Origin: Streptomyces canus
GTDB taxonomy: Bacteria; Actinomycetota; Actinomycetes; Streptomycetales; Streptomycetaceae
Reading direction: 5' to 3'
Assembly: GCF_030816965.1 (NCBI RefSeq)
Contig: NZ_JAUSYQ010000002.1
Location: 4,747,501 to 4,811,500 of the forward strand
Length of the DNA stretch: 64,000 bases
Shown here: positions 35,796 through 44,148 of the stretch, one piece after another
How the letters are laid out: each line of letters starts with the position of its first letter
Position numbering within the stretch: the stretch's first letter is position 1
Notes under the pieces: generated by a model
What the model saw: the letters and a program-made list of their open reading frames with translations, nothing else
Told to the model about the DNA's origin: nothing
The model's database searches: none
Translations under genes and position numbers: made by a program

Positions 35796-37376
35796 TTAGT
35801 ACGCTGCCTTCGACGCGCGCCGCCGGGCTCGGGGAACGGCCGCTGCGGACGCCTCGACGAGCTTCTCTTCGTATTCGGAGAACAGCGGCGTGTACGTGTC
35901 CGCCGTCAGCACGATGGTGCTGTGCCGTAGCTTCTTCTGCGCGTCGTGGATGTCGCCGCCGCCAGCCTTCACCAGGCCCGCCGCGCAGTGCCGTAGGTCC
36001 CGGAGATTGATCGGCGGCAGCCCGGCCCGGTGCATGATCCTGTCGAACTCGCGGCTCACCACGTCTGGGTGGATCCAGGAACCGTCTTCCGCCGTCCAGA
36101 TCTTCCCGGTGTCGAGCCAGTCGTACGCCTCCTCGCCGCGCTCCCGCTTATCTGCGGCCTGCGCATTCCATGCCTTCCGCTCGGCGCGCTGCTGCTTCCT
36201 GCGCTCCTTCAACACCTGGACGGTCTCGCGGTCCACGACCACGGCCGCCATCGACTGGTCCGTCTTGGGGGCAGTCTCGATCAGCTGCGAGCCGTCCAAC
36301 ACGATCTCTTCGAGTACCTCCAGGCGGGGTGGACGGCCGTCGAGGTGCGCGTTGTCCCAGCCTGCGCCGACAGCCTCACCGCGGCGCAGACCGTGGTGTC
36401 CGATCACGTGATAGATCGAATACAGGCGATGCCCCTCGGCGGCGTCCAGGAACTCGCCCAGTTGCTCGGGCGTCCACACCATGACCGGGCTCGGGATCTC
36501 ACCCGTCTCCCGCCACCGCGCCACACGCTCGGGCGTCCACAGGAGACCCGTGGGCCGGGCCGCCGCGTCCAGCTCGACGTGCGTGGCAGCGTTGAAGGTG
36601 ATCATCTGCTGGGCTATCGCTGCGTTGAGGGCGGTCCGCAGCGTGCGCCGGATCGCCTGCCGTGTCGCCGGGCCGTTGGCCTTCCGGTACGGCTTCATCT
36701 CGGCGAGCTTCTCCCTCTCAACCGCCAGGCGCTCGCGCTCCTTCGCGGGTGGCCGGCCGGGCTTACCCCATCTGGCCCATTGTTCCTGCTCGCGTCTCGC
36801 CTGGTTCTCCGCGCGGATCACGTCGGACTCGTCGGCGATCTTGGCGAACATGTCGGCCAGGTGCCCGACAGTGAGCCGGTCAAGGCGGAGGTGCCCGATC
36901 TTGGGCTTCAGGTGGTAGCGGATGTGCGACTGATACCCGCGGTTCGTCGTCGGCCGCGTCTTCTTGCCCGCCATCCACCTGTCGAGCCAGTCGCTGACGG
37001 TGGTCTTCCCGTCGAGCGGCACACCGACGCCGAGCTTCCGGGACACGTCGGACGGATCCGGCAGAGGCTCGCGGCTGCCGCTGAGTTCGTCGAGGAGGTC
37101 ACCGACGCGGCGGACCGCGTCCTCGTCGTCCCCAGCGAGGTCGAGGATCGCGCGCACCTTGTCCAGATCGCTCTGCGCGTCCTTGACCGTCGGATAGCCG
37201 GTGCGGCGGAAGATCCGGCGCGTACCGTCCTCGCCTGGCGGTATCTCCTGCTGCAACTGATAGGTGCCGTGGCTCCGTTTCGCGAGCTGCGGGCACGACT
37301 TGCCGAGCCTCCTACGGTTCGCGTCTCGGCAGTTGCAGCGCCGCGTGATGCTGCCAGCTCGCCGCGCTCCGGGCAT
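35796..37376 (-). CDS. Tyrosine site-specific integrase
   Basis: 526 residues; ATG 37376 follows GGAGG. A Cys-containing N-terminal segment (CNCRDANRRRLGKSCP) precedes an Arm-type DNA-binding region, then a core-binding domain (SDWLDRWMAGKK) and a catalytic domain. The catalytic residues seen are Arg in HHGLRRGEAVGAGW, Arg-His in LRDLRHCAAGL (the usual first His is Leu), His in LRHST, and Tyr in TADTYTPL. This fits integrases of actinobacterial integrative elements and phages. It is divergent from a small excisionase-like gene; no replication or transfer genes are in view, so the element looks reduced. Confidence 0.9.
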   Translation of the reverse strand: MPGARRAGSITRRCNCRDANRRRLGKSCPQLAKRSHGTYQLQQEIPPGEDGTRRIFRRTGYPTVKDAQSDLDKVRAILDLAGDDEDAVRRVGDLLDELSGSREPLPDPSDVSRKLGVGVPLDGKTTVSDWLDRWMAGKKTRPTTNRGYQSHIRYHLKPKIGHLRLDRLTVGHLADMFAKIADESDVIRAENQARREQEQWARWGKPGRPPAKERERLAVEREKLAEMKPYRKANGPATRQAIRRTLRTALNAAIAQQMITFNAATHVELDAAARPTGLLWTPERVARWRETGEIPSPVMVWTPEQLGEFLDAAEGHRLYSIYHVIGHHGLRRGEAVGAGWDNAHLDGRPPRLEVLEEIVLDGSQLIETAPKTDQSMAAVVVDRETVQVLKERRKQQRAERKAWNAQAADKRERGEEAYDWLDTGKIWTAEDGSWIHPDVVSREFDRIMHRAGLPPINLRDLRHCAAGLVKAGGGDIHDAQKKLRHSTIVLTADTYTPLFSEYEEKLVEASAAAVPRARRRASKAAY

Positions 37377-37541
37377 ACGGGACCTCCGCCATCAGCGCGC
37401 ACTACGCACGCGGTTTCGTGGACGATTCTCGACGGGAAGCTACGCCGCCTGTTGTTTCTTAACAACCCATGCCCTACCGTGCGTAGTAGCGCGCAGTTAT
37501 GCGCTGCGGACGAGAACCTGCCAGCACGGGAGTTACGCGAC

Positions 37542-37793
37542 ATGACCCACGAGGCGAGTACGGAGCAACAGGGCCTCACCGTCGGCAACCTGCTCAGCCT
37601 TCCGCCGGTGACCGACGTAGTGACGGCTGGGAAGGCGTTCGGGATGGGCAGTACGAAGGCCTACCAGCTCGCGAAGGCCGGCGAGTTCCCGTGCAAGGTC
37701 GTCAGAGTCGGTGGGTCCTACCGCGTCGTCACCGCCGACATGCTCCGCGTGCTCTGCGTCCCAGAGAGCACCGAGGACGCCGCGGCGGCCTGA
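37542..37793 (+). CDS. Excisionase-like HTH DNA-binding protein
   Basis: 83 residues with a MerR/excisionase-type winged helix (VVTAGKAFGMGSTKAYQLAKAGEFPCKVVRVGGSYRVV). Small proteins of this type next to a tyrosine integrase act as directionality factors or local repressors. It is divergent from the integrase with 165 bp between them, containing the inverted repeat GTTGTT-TCTT-AACAAC (37452-37467). A strong terminator follows. Confidence 0.75.
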   Translation: MTHEASTEQQGLTVGNLLSLPPVTDVVTAGKAFGMGSTKAYQLAKAGEFPCKVVRVGGSYRVVTADMLRVLCVPESTEDAAAA

Positions 37794-37827
37794 CCGCTGC
37801 CCTACAGGCCACTGCCCATCCCCCCAT

Positions 37828-37873
37828 CAGCGGGCCCGGCCTCCCCTCCCCCCTCCGGAGGCCGGGCCCGCTG
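37828..37873 (+). terminator. Hairpin terminator after the excisionase-like gene
   Basis: CAGCGGGCCCGGCCTCC and GGAGGCCGGGCCCGCTG are perfect 17-bp arms around a 12-nt C-rich loop, 35 bp past the stop codon. Confidence 0.85.
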
Positions 37874-38060
37874 TCGTGCTCGTCGCGGGGTTAACGGTGG
37901 TTGGGCATGTCTGGTGTGACGATTCCGCCGCTTGGGTGTGAGTGCTGGGTGACTCCCCGCAGAACGGTCCAACGTTCGCGTCGAAATGACAGGGGCCTTC
38001 CTATGCTTCGCGACATCACTGTGAAGCGCTGCCGCCTTGGGCCGCCTTGGCGTGTGTCGC

Positions 38061-39242
38061 ATGGGTACGGAGGTCCCGTTGCGGAAAAGACGAATCACAC
38101 CTGCCATCGCGGGCTGGTGGCTTCGGGTCGGAATCACCCTGCTCGGAGTAGTCATTGCGGCCGGGCTGTCGACACCGATGGCTGTGTCATCGCCCACGCC
38201 ACCAGTTCCCGACCAGACGGGACCGTTTGTCCACGTCTCCAAGAATCGCTCGGACAACGTCTCCAACAATCGCTCGGACAGCGTGTCGAGTGCCAGAACC
38301 AGGCTATCGGAACCGACGGCCGTGCCGTCACCCACGCCACCGCCCCCCGTCCAGACGGGAGACGCCTACGTCATCAATTCTTTGTCGGACAACGTGTCGG
38401 TGATCGACACCACCACCAATACCGTCATCACCACCATCCCCGTCGGCGATAACCCGTGTGAGGTGGCGGTTACCCCGGACGGCACCCGCGCCTACGTCAC
38501 CAATATCAACTCAGACAACGTGTCGGTGATCGACACTGCCACCAACACCGTCATCGCCACCATCCCCGTCGGCGATAACCCGTGGGGCGTGGCGGTCAAC
38601 CCTGCCGGCACCCGCGCCTACGTCACCAACCTCGTCCCGGGCAACGTGTCGGTGATCGACACCGCCACCAACACCGTCATCGCCACCATCCCCGTCGGCG
38701 ATAACCCGGAGGGCGTGGCGGTCAACCCTGCCGGCACCCGCGCCTACGTCGCCAATGCGGACTCGCACGACGTGTCGGTGATCGACACCGCCACGAACAC
38801 TGTCATCGCCACCATCCCCGTCGGCGTTGAACCGGTTGGCGTGGCGGTCAACCCTGCCGGCACCCGCGCCTACGTCACCAACCTCAACTCGCACGACGTG
38901 TCGGTGATCGACACCGCCACGAACTCCGTCATCGCCACCATCCCCGTCGGCACAAACCCGAGAGGGGTGGCGGTTACCCCGGACGGCACCCGCGCCTACG
39001 TCACCAACCAAAACTCGGACAACGTGTCGGTGATCAACACTGCCACCAACACCGTCATCGCCACCATCCCCGTCGGCGATACCCCGCTGGACGTGGCGGT
39101 CACCCCGGACGGCACCCGCGCCTACGTCACCAATGCCAACTCGGACAACGTGTCGGTGATCAACACTGCCACCAACACCGTCACCGCGACCATCCCCGTC
39201 GGCGATAACCCGTTTGGCGTGGCCATCGCGCCCACCCCCTGA
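38061..39242 (+). CDS. Secreted YVTN-type beta-propeller repeat protein
   Basis: About 393 residues from ATG 38061 (no ribosome site is obvious; GTG 38052 is possible). A basic N-terminus with a signal segment (WWLRVGITLLGVVIAAGLS) is followed by a low-complexity linker with two SDNVSNN-like units. Seven tandem 42-residue repeats come next (VSVIDTATNTVIATIPVG ... GVAVTPDGTRAYVTN). Seven units make a closed propeller. Family members are surface or extracellular proteins in adhesion or binding. The repeats are nearly identical in DNA, so unit number may vary. The gene sits between an orphan integrase and an IS remnant. Confidence 0.8.
   Translation: MGTEVPLRKRRITPAIAGWWLRVGITLLGVVIAAGLSTPMAVSSPTPPVPDQTGPFVHVSKNRSDNVSNNRSDSVSSARTRLSEPTAVPSPTPPPPVQTGDAYVINSLSDNVSVIDTTTNTVITTIPVGDNPCEVAVTPDGTRAYVTNINSDNVSVIDTATNTVIATIPVGDNPWGVAVNPAGTRAYVTNLVPGNVSVIDTATNTVIATIPVGDNPEGVAVNPAGTRAYVANADSHDVSVIDTATNTVIATIPVGVEPVGVAVNPAGTRAYVTNLNSHDVSVIDTATNSVIATIPVGTNPRGVAVTPDGTRAYVTNQNSDNVSVINTATNTVIATIPVGDTPLDVAVTPDGTRAYVTNANSDNVSVINTATNTVTATIPVGDNPFGVAIAPTP
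38385..39239 (+). repeat. Seven 126-bp tandem coding repeats
   Basis: Each unit is 126 bp (42 codons) and begins with a codon run for VSVID(T/N). Units 2-6 are the most alike, with long identical stretches; the seventh is truncated at the gene end. Confidence 0.9.
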
Positions 39243-39249
39243 CGAGAGC

Positions 39250-39840
39250 GACGAGGAGGGAGACGTTCACCGCCCTCCACCGGTCCGGAAGGACTCGACC
39301 AGCTGTACGCCACGGCCAGACCAGCCGCGCACCTGCCGGTGGTGACCTTCGTCCACAGCCACACAGTGCGAAGGTCACCAAGGCCGCGGCAGCTTGCCAA
39401 TCGCCGCACGGGGACCTGCAGCTGAAGCCGAGCCGGTGCATCAGCCGGGTGGCACCCGAGACGCTGTAGGAGACGTGGAACTTCCTGCCGATCAGCGTGG
39501 CCACCCTCGCCGCGGCCCCACCTGGTCCTCCACCCATCCATGCGCGGCCGGCCCCTGCTTGAGATACCCGGCGAGCTTCTCCAAGCAGCGCAGAGACAAA
39601 CGGCATCGCGACCCGCTCGGGCCACGGGCGGCCAGAACCTTACGACCGCCCTCCCGCCACAGCTGGTGCCACTGATAGGCCGACTTCAGGCTCACCCTCA
39701 GGCGCCTTGCGACCTCCGGCGGCTTGATCTTCTGCTCGAACAGCTCGGCTGCCTGCATCCGTACCGTTCCCCGGCGCTGCCGCCCCGCAGCGGTCAGCCC
39801 GCCACCATCCGCATACCTCGCACAGAACGGGATACGGCCA
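39250..39840 (-). pseudogene. IS630-type transposase remnant
   Basis: Reading the minus strand from about 39830, the frame RYADGGGLTAAGRQRRGTV ... VARRLRVSLKSAYQWHQLWREGGRKVLAARGPSG matches the N-terminal HTH of IS630-family transposases. After GPAAHGWVEDQV a one-base deletion shifts the frame to ARVATLIGRKFHVSYSVSGATRLMHRLGFS. A second shift leads to QLQVPVRRLA. The start codon and the whole DDE catalytic half are gone. Confidence 0.75.
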
Positions 39841-39897
39841 CTTCGGACCCTTCAGGGACTTCACAAAGATTCACCCTGACAAGCCGAAGTCAGTAAG

Positions 39898-40506
39898 TCA
39901 CCACAGAGTTGGGTCCGTTTCTGGCTCGGGGGCGCCGGGGAGGCCAGGCGGAACCGCCGCGGCGATGAGCTGGTCCCAGGTCTCGTAGTGGCCAGCCATG
40001 GCGAGCAGGAGCTGCGCCGTGGCGTAGGCGTCGTACGTCGCCCGGTGTCGGCCCACACGCGGGGCCTGCGACAGGTTCGGCCCTACATGCTTGAGCAGGG
40101 CGTCGAGCGTGTATGAGGGCAGGCCCTTGTACGTCGCCTTGGCGAGGCGAAGGGTGTCGATGACCCCGGCTGGCTCCCACGTCGGGAGGTGACGGCTCAG
40201 CTCCCGGTAGTCGACATGCGCGTGGTGGGCGCAGATCCAGTCCTTGCCGATGAAGTCGTGGACCTGGTCGGCGAGTTCCGTCCACGCCGGTTTGTCGGCC
40301 AGGAACTCGTTCGTCAGGCCGTGGATGCTCGCGGCGCGCGCCGTGACCGGCCGTTCCGGGCAGATCAGCCAGGCGCCGGCAGTGCTGGTGTCCGGCTGGC
40401 CGGCGCGGACGGGCAGCGCGGCGATCTCGACGAGATCGGGCGGAGTCGTCCCGTTGCCTTCGACGTCGACGACGAGCACGCGGTGTGGCCAGGACTGGAA
40501 GTTCAT
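39898..40506 (-). CDS. DEDD-family 3'-5' exonuclease
   Basis: 202 residues. The RNase T/DnaQ-like fold shows VVDVEGNG (DxE), a conserved Asp in HHAHVDY and HRATYDA (HxxxxD), the DEDDh active site. Such small exonucleases occur in DNA repair, RNA turnover and, in Streptomyces, as accessory genes beside regulators. It follows the graspetide methyltransferase by 100 bp on the same strand, with one copy of the 22-bp direct repeat in its leader. A functional link to peptide maturation is not evident. Confidence 0.85.
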   Translation of the reverse strand: MNFQSWPHRVLVVDVEGNGTTPPDLVEIAALPVRAGQPDTSTAGAWLICPERPVTARAASIHGLTNEFLADKPAWTELADQVHDFIGKDWICAHHAHVDYRELSRHLPTWEPAGVIDTLRLAKATYKGLPSYTLDALLKHVGPNLSQAPRVGRHRATYDAYATAQLLLAMAGHYETWDQLIAAAVPPGLPGAPEPETDPTLW

Positions 40507-40533
40507 GGTGTCGGTGTTCCATCTCCCCTTCGG

Positions 40534-40555
40534 CCGGGCCCGCTGCCATGCGCAG
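40534..40555. repeat. 22-bp direct repeat, left copy
   Basis: Begins CCGGGCCCGCTGCCATG and ends CGCAG; an identical copy lies at 43211-43232 in the same orientation. The two bracket the graspetide genes. Confidence 0.85.
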
Positions 40556-40606
40556 GACCCCGGCCATCCGCTACGGGGGTGCGGACGACCGGGGCCGGTC
40601 TTGCGG

Positions 40607-41725
40607 CTACCAGCGAATGCTCTGCCCCTCTGCGGTGACGTGGACGGTGAACTCCTCAAGCGCCGGCGTACCGGCGGCGTGCCAGCGGCCGAGGTGCTCC
40701 TCAACGGCGTCCCAGAGCGCATCCGGGCCGTCCTGGCGAACCATCCAGCGGCCGGCCTCCTCGTAGAGGACGCACCAGGAACCAGACTTGGTATCGATCA
40801 GAACGTCTTCCGTACGCGCGTCCTGTTGCAGGGTCAGGCGTTGCGCATGCGGTACGGCGAGCTGCACGACGAAGCGAGAGGTCCAGTTGTTCAGGACGTC
40901 CGCGCCCGTGACCGTCTCGCGTTCTTTGCCGACGCTCAGGTCCGGCAGCAGCCCGAGCGGGGGCGGCAGCTGCGGGCGCGCGAGCATGAAGCTGACACCC
41001 CCGCCCAGCAGCGGGCCGGACGCCGTGCCGTCCTCGTGCACCGTCAGCCGTGCAAGCTCTGAGGAGCCGAGCCACCCGCCGACTGTGACCAGGATCAGCC
41101 CTCCCGGTCTGGTCTGCTCGATCCACTTCGCGGGGACGGTCCGCACGCCACAGGTGGCGATCACGCGGTCATACGGGGCGCCGTCGCCGTGACCGAGGAG
41201 ACCGTCGCCGGTGACGAGCGTGGGGTACATGCCGATCCGGCCGAGGGCGGTCTGTGCCCGTGCGGCCACCTCCTGGTCGTACTCGATCGAGGTGACGTTC
41301 TCCTCGCCGAGCCGTGCACACCCCACCGCCGTTGAGTAGCCGGTGCCGGTGCCGATCTCCAACACCTTGGACCCCGGGTCCACCTGGAGGTCCTCCCACA
41401 TGCGCAGCACGAGGGAAGGCACTGTGCTGGAGCTGGTCGGCTGCCGCATGATCTCGCCGCGGATGTCCGCCGGCACGATGGTGCCAGCGATCTGCGTCAC
41501 GAGTGACTCATCCGCGTAGCAGCCTTCAAGCCAACCGTCGCCCTCCTCCACCACGGGGGCCCACGCGGAAGGCACCGAGCCAGGGACGAGGCGGAAGAAC
41601 CCGCCTCGCAGGAACTCGTGCCTCGGGACGGCCTCGGCGGCGCGCTTCCACGGTTCGGTGCGCAGCGAGCCGCTCGCGGTCATGCTGTCGATGAGCTGCC
41701 GATGGAGCTGTTCGTGGTCGCTCAC
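40607..41725 (-). CDS. PIMT-like methyltransferase of an ATP-grasp peptide system
   Basis: 372 residues. The N-terminal 240 residues form a protein-L-isoaspartate O-methyltransferase fold with SAM motif I VLEIGTGTGYSTA and the aspartyl-binding region (RQPTSSSTVPSLVLRMWEDLQ). The C-terminal ~130 residues are specific to the peptide-associated branch. In fuscimiditide-type graspetides such an enzyme methylates one Asp of the ester-linked peptide, which then closes to an aspartimide. The GTG start overlaps the ATP-grasp stop (GTGA), so the genes are translationally coupled. No numbering-level check of active residues was possible. Confidence 0.88.
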   Translation of the reverse strand: MSDHEQLHRQLIDSMTASGSLRTEPWKRAAEAVPRHEFLRGGFFRLVPGSVPSAWAPVVEEGDGWLEGCYADESLVTQIAGTIVPADIRGEIMRQPTSSSTVPSLVLRMWEDLQVDPGSKVLEIGTGTGYSTAVGCARLGEENVTSIEYDQEVAARAQTALGRIGMYPTLVTGDGLLGHGDGAPYDRVIATCGVRTVPAKWIEQTRPGGLILVTVGGWLGSSELARLTVHEDGTASGPLLGGGVSFMLARPQLPPPLGLLPDLSVGKERETVTGADVLNNWTSRFVVQLAVPHAQRLTLQQDARTEDVLIDTKSGSWCVLYEEAGRWMVRQDGPDALWDAVEEHLGRWHAAGTPALEEFTVHVTAEGQSIRW

Positions 41726-42669
41726 GTCTTCCTCTCCAGTAGGTCGGCCAGGGCTGCGCACATCGGCAGGCCGGTCTCGTGCTCCAGCCAGTGCCATTGA
41801 CCCGACGGGTTGCACTCCAGGAACCACCATTGCCCGTCGGCGTCCAGCGCGAAGTCGAAAGCACCGAAATGGAGCCCGAAGTGGTCCATGTACTCGTGCA
41901 GCGACAGCTCGATGTCCGCGGGCGTGGGCACCGGCCTGTAGCTCAAGCGGCTGTAGTCGGTCCGCCAGTCCAAGAGATCGGAGTCGATACGGACACTGAA
42001 CGTGCGCGGGCCGATGACGGTCACACGGATGTCGGCTGTCTTGGGCACGCGCTTTTGGAACATGTGGGCGGTGCCGGCAACCCGGTCGTCGATGTCCTCG
42101 GCGGTCACCTCGGCGATCTTGACGACGGAGGAGACGTCACCGACCCGATACACGGGGTTCCACAGAGGCTTGTAGATCACCGGGCCGTGTTCTTTGACGA
42201 AGGCCCGCGCGGCGTCGGGGTTCGACGTGATGAGCGTGCGTGGAACCTTGAGGCCGGCCTTGACCGCAGTAGCCAGACCAGACGGCTTGAACTCGGCGTC
42301 CCCGCTGTAGTGCGGATGGTTCACGTGCAGGCAGTTCGGAAGCGACGCGATCACGCCCCCGAGGCCGTACCGGGCCTGAGTGATGGCGAACCGCGCGTCC
42401 TGCTCGTCAAGGTGCGGGAAGGCGAAGCCAGTCGGACGCCGGTAGTACAGCGCACGAACGTCGTGGAGGTCGGCAGTACGCGAGGGGGTAGCCAGGCGCC
42501 CCCGGATGCCGTCCTGGGTGATCTCTGCCTCCACCGACAGTGATGCGGGGAAGTCCCCCGAGTCGAACCGCACGACCGGGACGCCCCGGTCGTGCAGCTC
42601 GCGAATCACCACGTCGGCGGTGGGGTCGTGCAGGCTGGTGACGACCAACACCGGACGTGAGTCACTCAC
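41722..42669 (-). CDS. ATP-grasp ribosomal peptide maturase (graspetide ligase)
   Basis: 315 residues. An N-terminal pre-ATP-grasp domain (VLVVTSLHDPTADVVIRELHDRG ... RALYYRRPTGF) is followed by the ATP-grasp fold. Seen there are the phosphate-clamp Lys (VIYKPLWNP), the adenine region (MFQKRVPKTADIRVTVIG) and metal ligands (GAFDFALDADGQWWFLECNPSGQW). It matches the Streptomyces ATP-grasp peptide maturase family, which forms ester or amide macrocycles between Thr/Ser/Lys and Asp/Glu side chains. The GTG start overlaps the precursor stop by 4 bp. It acts in the cytoplasm on the peptide encoded immediately upstream. Confidence 0.9.
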   Translation of the reverse strand: MSDSRPVLVVTSLHDPTADVVIRELHDRGVPVVRFDSGDFPASLSVEAEITQDGIRGRLATPSRTADLHDVRALYYRRPTGFAFPHLDEQDARFAITQARYGLGGVIASLPNCLHVNHPHYSGDAEFKPSGLATAVKAGLKVPRTLITSNPDAARAFVKEHGPVIYKPLWNPVYRVGDVSSVVKIAEVTAEDIDDRVAGTAHMFQKRVPKTADIRVTVIGPRTFSVRIDSDLLDWRTDYSRLSYRPVPTPADIELSLHEYMDHFGLHFGAFDFALDADGQWWFLECNPSGQWHWLEHETGLPMCAALADLLERKT

Positions 42670-42962
42670 TGGTCGCTGTCGCTCCCCTGGTCGGTGTCCG
42701 TGGTGCCCTGGCCCTGCCCGTCCGGGCTCGTACCCGTCGACGGGGTCGTGCCGGTGCTGGTGCCGTGGCCTGGCATCTCCATGACCTGCCCGGAGGCGTC
42801 GAAGAACACGGCGGTCTGGGTGTCCGGGTCCAGCCGGACACCGGCGTACGCGGGTGCCATCGTGGGGTACGGCGCCATGCGGCTGACGCCCCACGGGCGC
42901 GGAGTGATGGTCCCCTGCGGGACTGCTGGACTTGTGGGCAGACGATCAGTGTGGACGAACAT
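42666..42962 (-). CDS. Graspetide precursor peptide
   Basis: 98 residues; ATG 42962 follows GAGGAGAGG. The leader contains the ATP-grasp target motif RPWGVSRMAPYP (residues 22-33) and a conserved DPDTQTAVFFDASGQVMEM block (45-63). The C-terminal core has nine Thr/Ser between 68 and 79, a central Asp81-Gly82, then a Gln/Gly spacer and acidic residues Asp89, 91, 95 and 97. Donor hydroxyls followed by acceptor carboxylates fit side-chain ester stapling, and the Asp-Gly in the loop fits aspartimide formation. No protease or exporter is fused. Confidence 0.88.
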   Translation of the reverse strand: MFVHTDRLPTSPAVPQGTITPRPWGVSRMAPYPTMAPAYAGVRLDPDTQTAVFFDASGQVMEMPGHGTSTGTTPSTGTSPDGQGQGTTDTDQGSDSDQ

Positions 42963-43210
42963 GCCTCTCCTCTGTGTCGCAGTAGGACCCGCGTGAGCGG
43001 GCCATGGTCTTTTCGATCGGCGCCGGGGGTCCCGAGGGGAGCGAGACCCCAGCGCCGCTTCCGCCCGCGCCGAATGCCATTTCTCGTACGGGCGGAGCTT
43101 GTTGTCTGCCCGATGGCCAGGGCCCGCAGGGCAGCCGGGCCACCGGGCCACCGTGCAGGGGCTTATGCAGGACGGATTCTCTGGCGGGCAGTGCCTGCAG
43201 CTCGACGTAG

Positions 43211-43232
43211 CCGGGCCCGCTGCCATGCGCAG
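43211..43232. repeat. 22-bp direct repeat, right copy
   Basis: Identical to 40534-40555. It lies between the graspetide precursor's leader and the end of the kinase-like gene. Confidence 0.85.
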
Positions 43233-43239
43233 TGACCCG

Positions 43240-44055
43240 TTACCGCGCCCAGGACGACGCCAGGAGGAACGCGCGCAGTTCGGCCGCGCATCCCGCCATG
43301 GTCACCTTCCACGGCTGCGGATCGTTGTCGGCGATCTCCCGCCACATCCGCATCGAGGTGACAGAGAAAGCGTCCAGTTCGGCCCTGCCCGCTTCGCGCC
43401 ATGACATGATGCGGCGCACCCACGTGACCGCGTCGCCCGCCGAGTGACCGGCTTCCATCAGGCGCACCGCCAGGACGTGAGGGTCGATGAACCCGGCGCC
43501 CTGCGTCGGCCACGCCCAGTCGATGAGGTGGGCGCGGCCATCGCCGATCAGCACGTTGTGCGGGGCCCAGTCGGTATGCAGCAGGGCCGTACCGGCGAAC
43601 AGGCCGGCGGTGCCCTCGTCGGCGTACGCCGTCCACCGCTGCTCGGCCCGCTTCAGCTCGGGCACGTCCGGCGCGGTGACCTCCTGGAGCTCCCGAAGTG
43701 CGGTGAGGACGAGGACCAGGTCGCCGCTGTCGGTGTAGTCCGCATGACGGCCGTCGATGACCTCGTACCCGAGCAGGACCCAGCCGCCCGCCTCGAGGTG
43801 CCACAAAAGCCGCGGACAGGCGGCAGGCAGGTACGGAGCGACAGCGACCTCTCGGGCCTGCGAGACGGCTTGCGGGTGCTCGCGCGGGATGCCCTTGACG
43901 AACACGGGTCCGCCTTCGCCGTCGAGGACAGCGGCGACGCCGGAATTGATCCCGCCCCCGGTGGTGCGGGCGCCCTTGATGCGGCCGGTCTGGATCTCGA
44001 CCGCCTGTCGGGCAGCCTGCGGCAGGTCGTCGTAGTGAATGCGGTCCATGGCCAC
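43240..44055 (-). CDS. Aminoglycoside phosphotransferase-fold kinase
   Basis: 271 residues. A small-lobe Lys in GPVFVKGIP, then the APH catalytic loop LLHTDWAPHNVLI and the metal-binding LIDWAWP are present, so the ATP-binding machinery looks intact. APH-fold proteins phosphorylate small molecules, peptides or antibiotics. Standing between two peptide-modification modules, it may modify a RiPP, protect the producer or be a stand-alone resistance-like gene; these are guesses. GTG 44055 or ATG 44049 may start it. A terminator separates it from the upstream radical-SAM unit. Confidence 0.8.
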   Translation of the reverse strand: MAMDRIHYDDLPQAARQAVEIQTGRIKGARTTGGGINSGVAAVLDGEGGPVFVKGIPREHPQAVSQAREVAVAPYLPAACPRLLWHLEAGGWVLLGYEVIDGRHADYTDSGDLVLVLTALRELQEVTAPDVPELKRAEQRWTAYADEGTAGLFAGTALLHTDWAPHNVLIGDGRAHLIDWAWPTQGAGFIDPHVLAVRLMEAGHSAGDAVTWVRRIMSWREAGRAELDAFSVTSMRMWREIADNDPQPWKVTMAGCAAELRAFLLASSWAR

Positions 44056-44094
44056 GGTGACTCTGGTTCCTCGTCTGTCGCGTCCGGTGGAGGC

Positions 44095-44128
44095 GCTGCC
44101 CCGGCCGTCAGAGTACGGCCGGGGCAGC
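44095..44128 (-). terminator. Terminator of the radical-SAM/peptide unit
   Basis: GCTGCCCCGGCCGT and ACGGCCGGGGCAGC form a perfect 14-bp stem with a 6-nt loop, 21 bp after the stop of the 68-residue peptide gene. Confidence 0.85.
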
Positions 44129-44148
44129 AGAAGGTCAGGCCGGTTGGC

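Noticed and set aside
37442..37520. Attachment site between integrase and excisionase-like gene
   Set aside because: An inverted repeat is present, but integrase orientation places the att site beyond its 3' end, and no tRNA-like segment is here; an operator is more likely.
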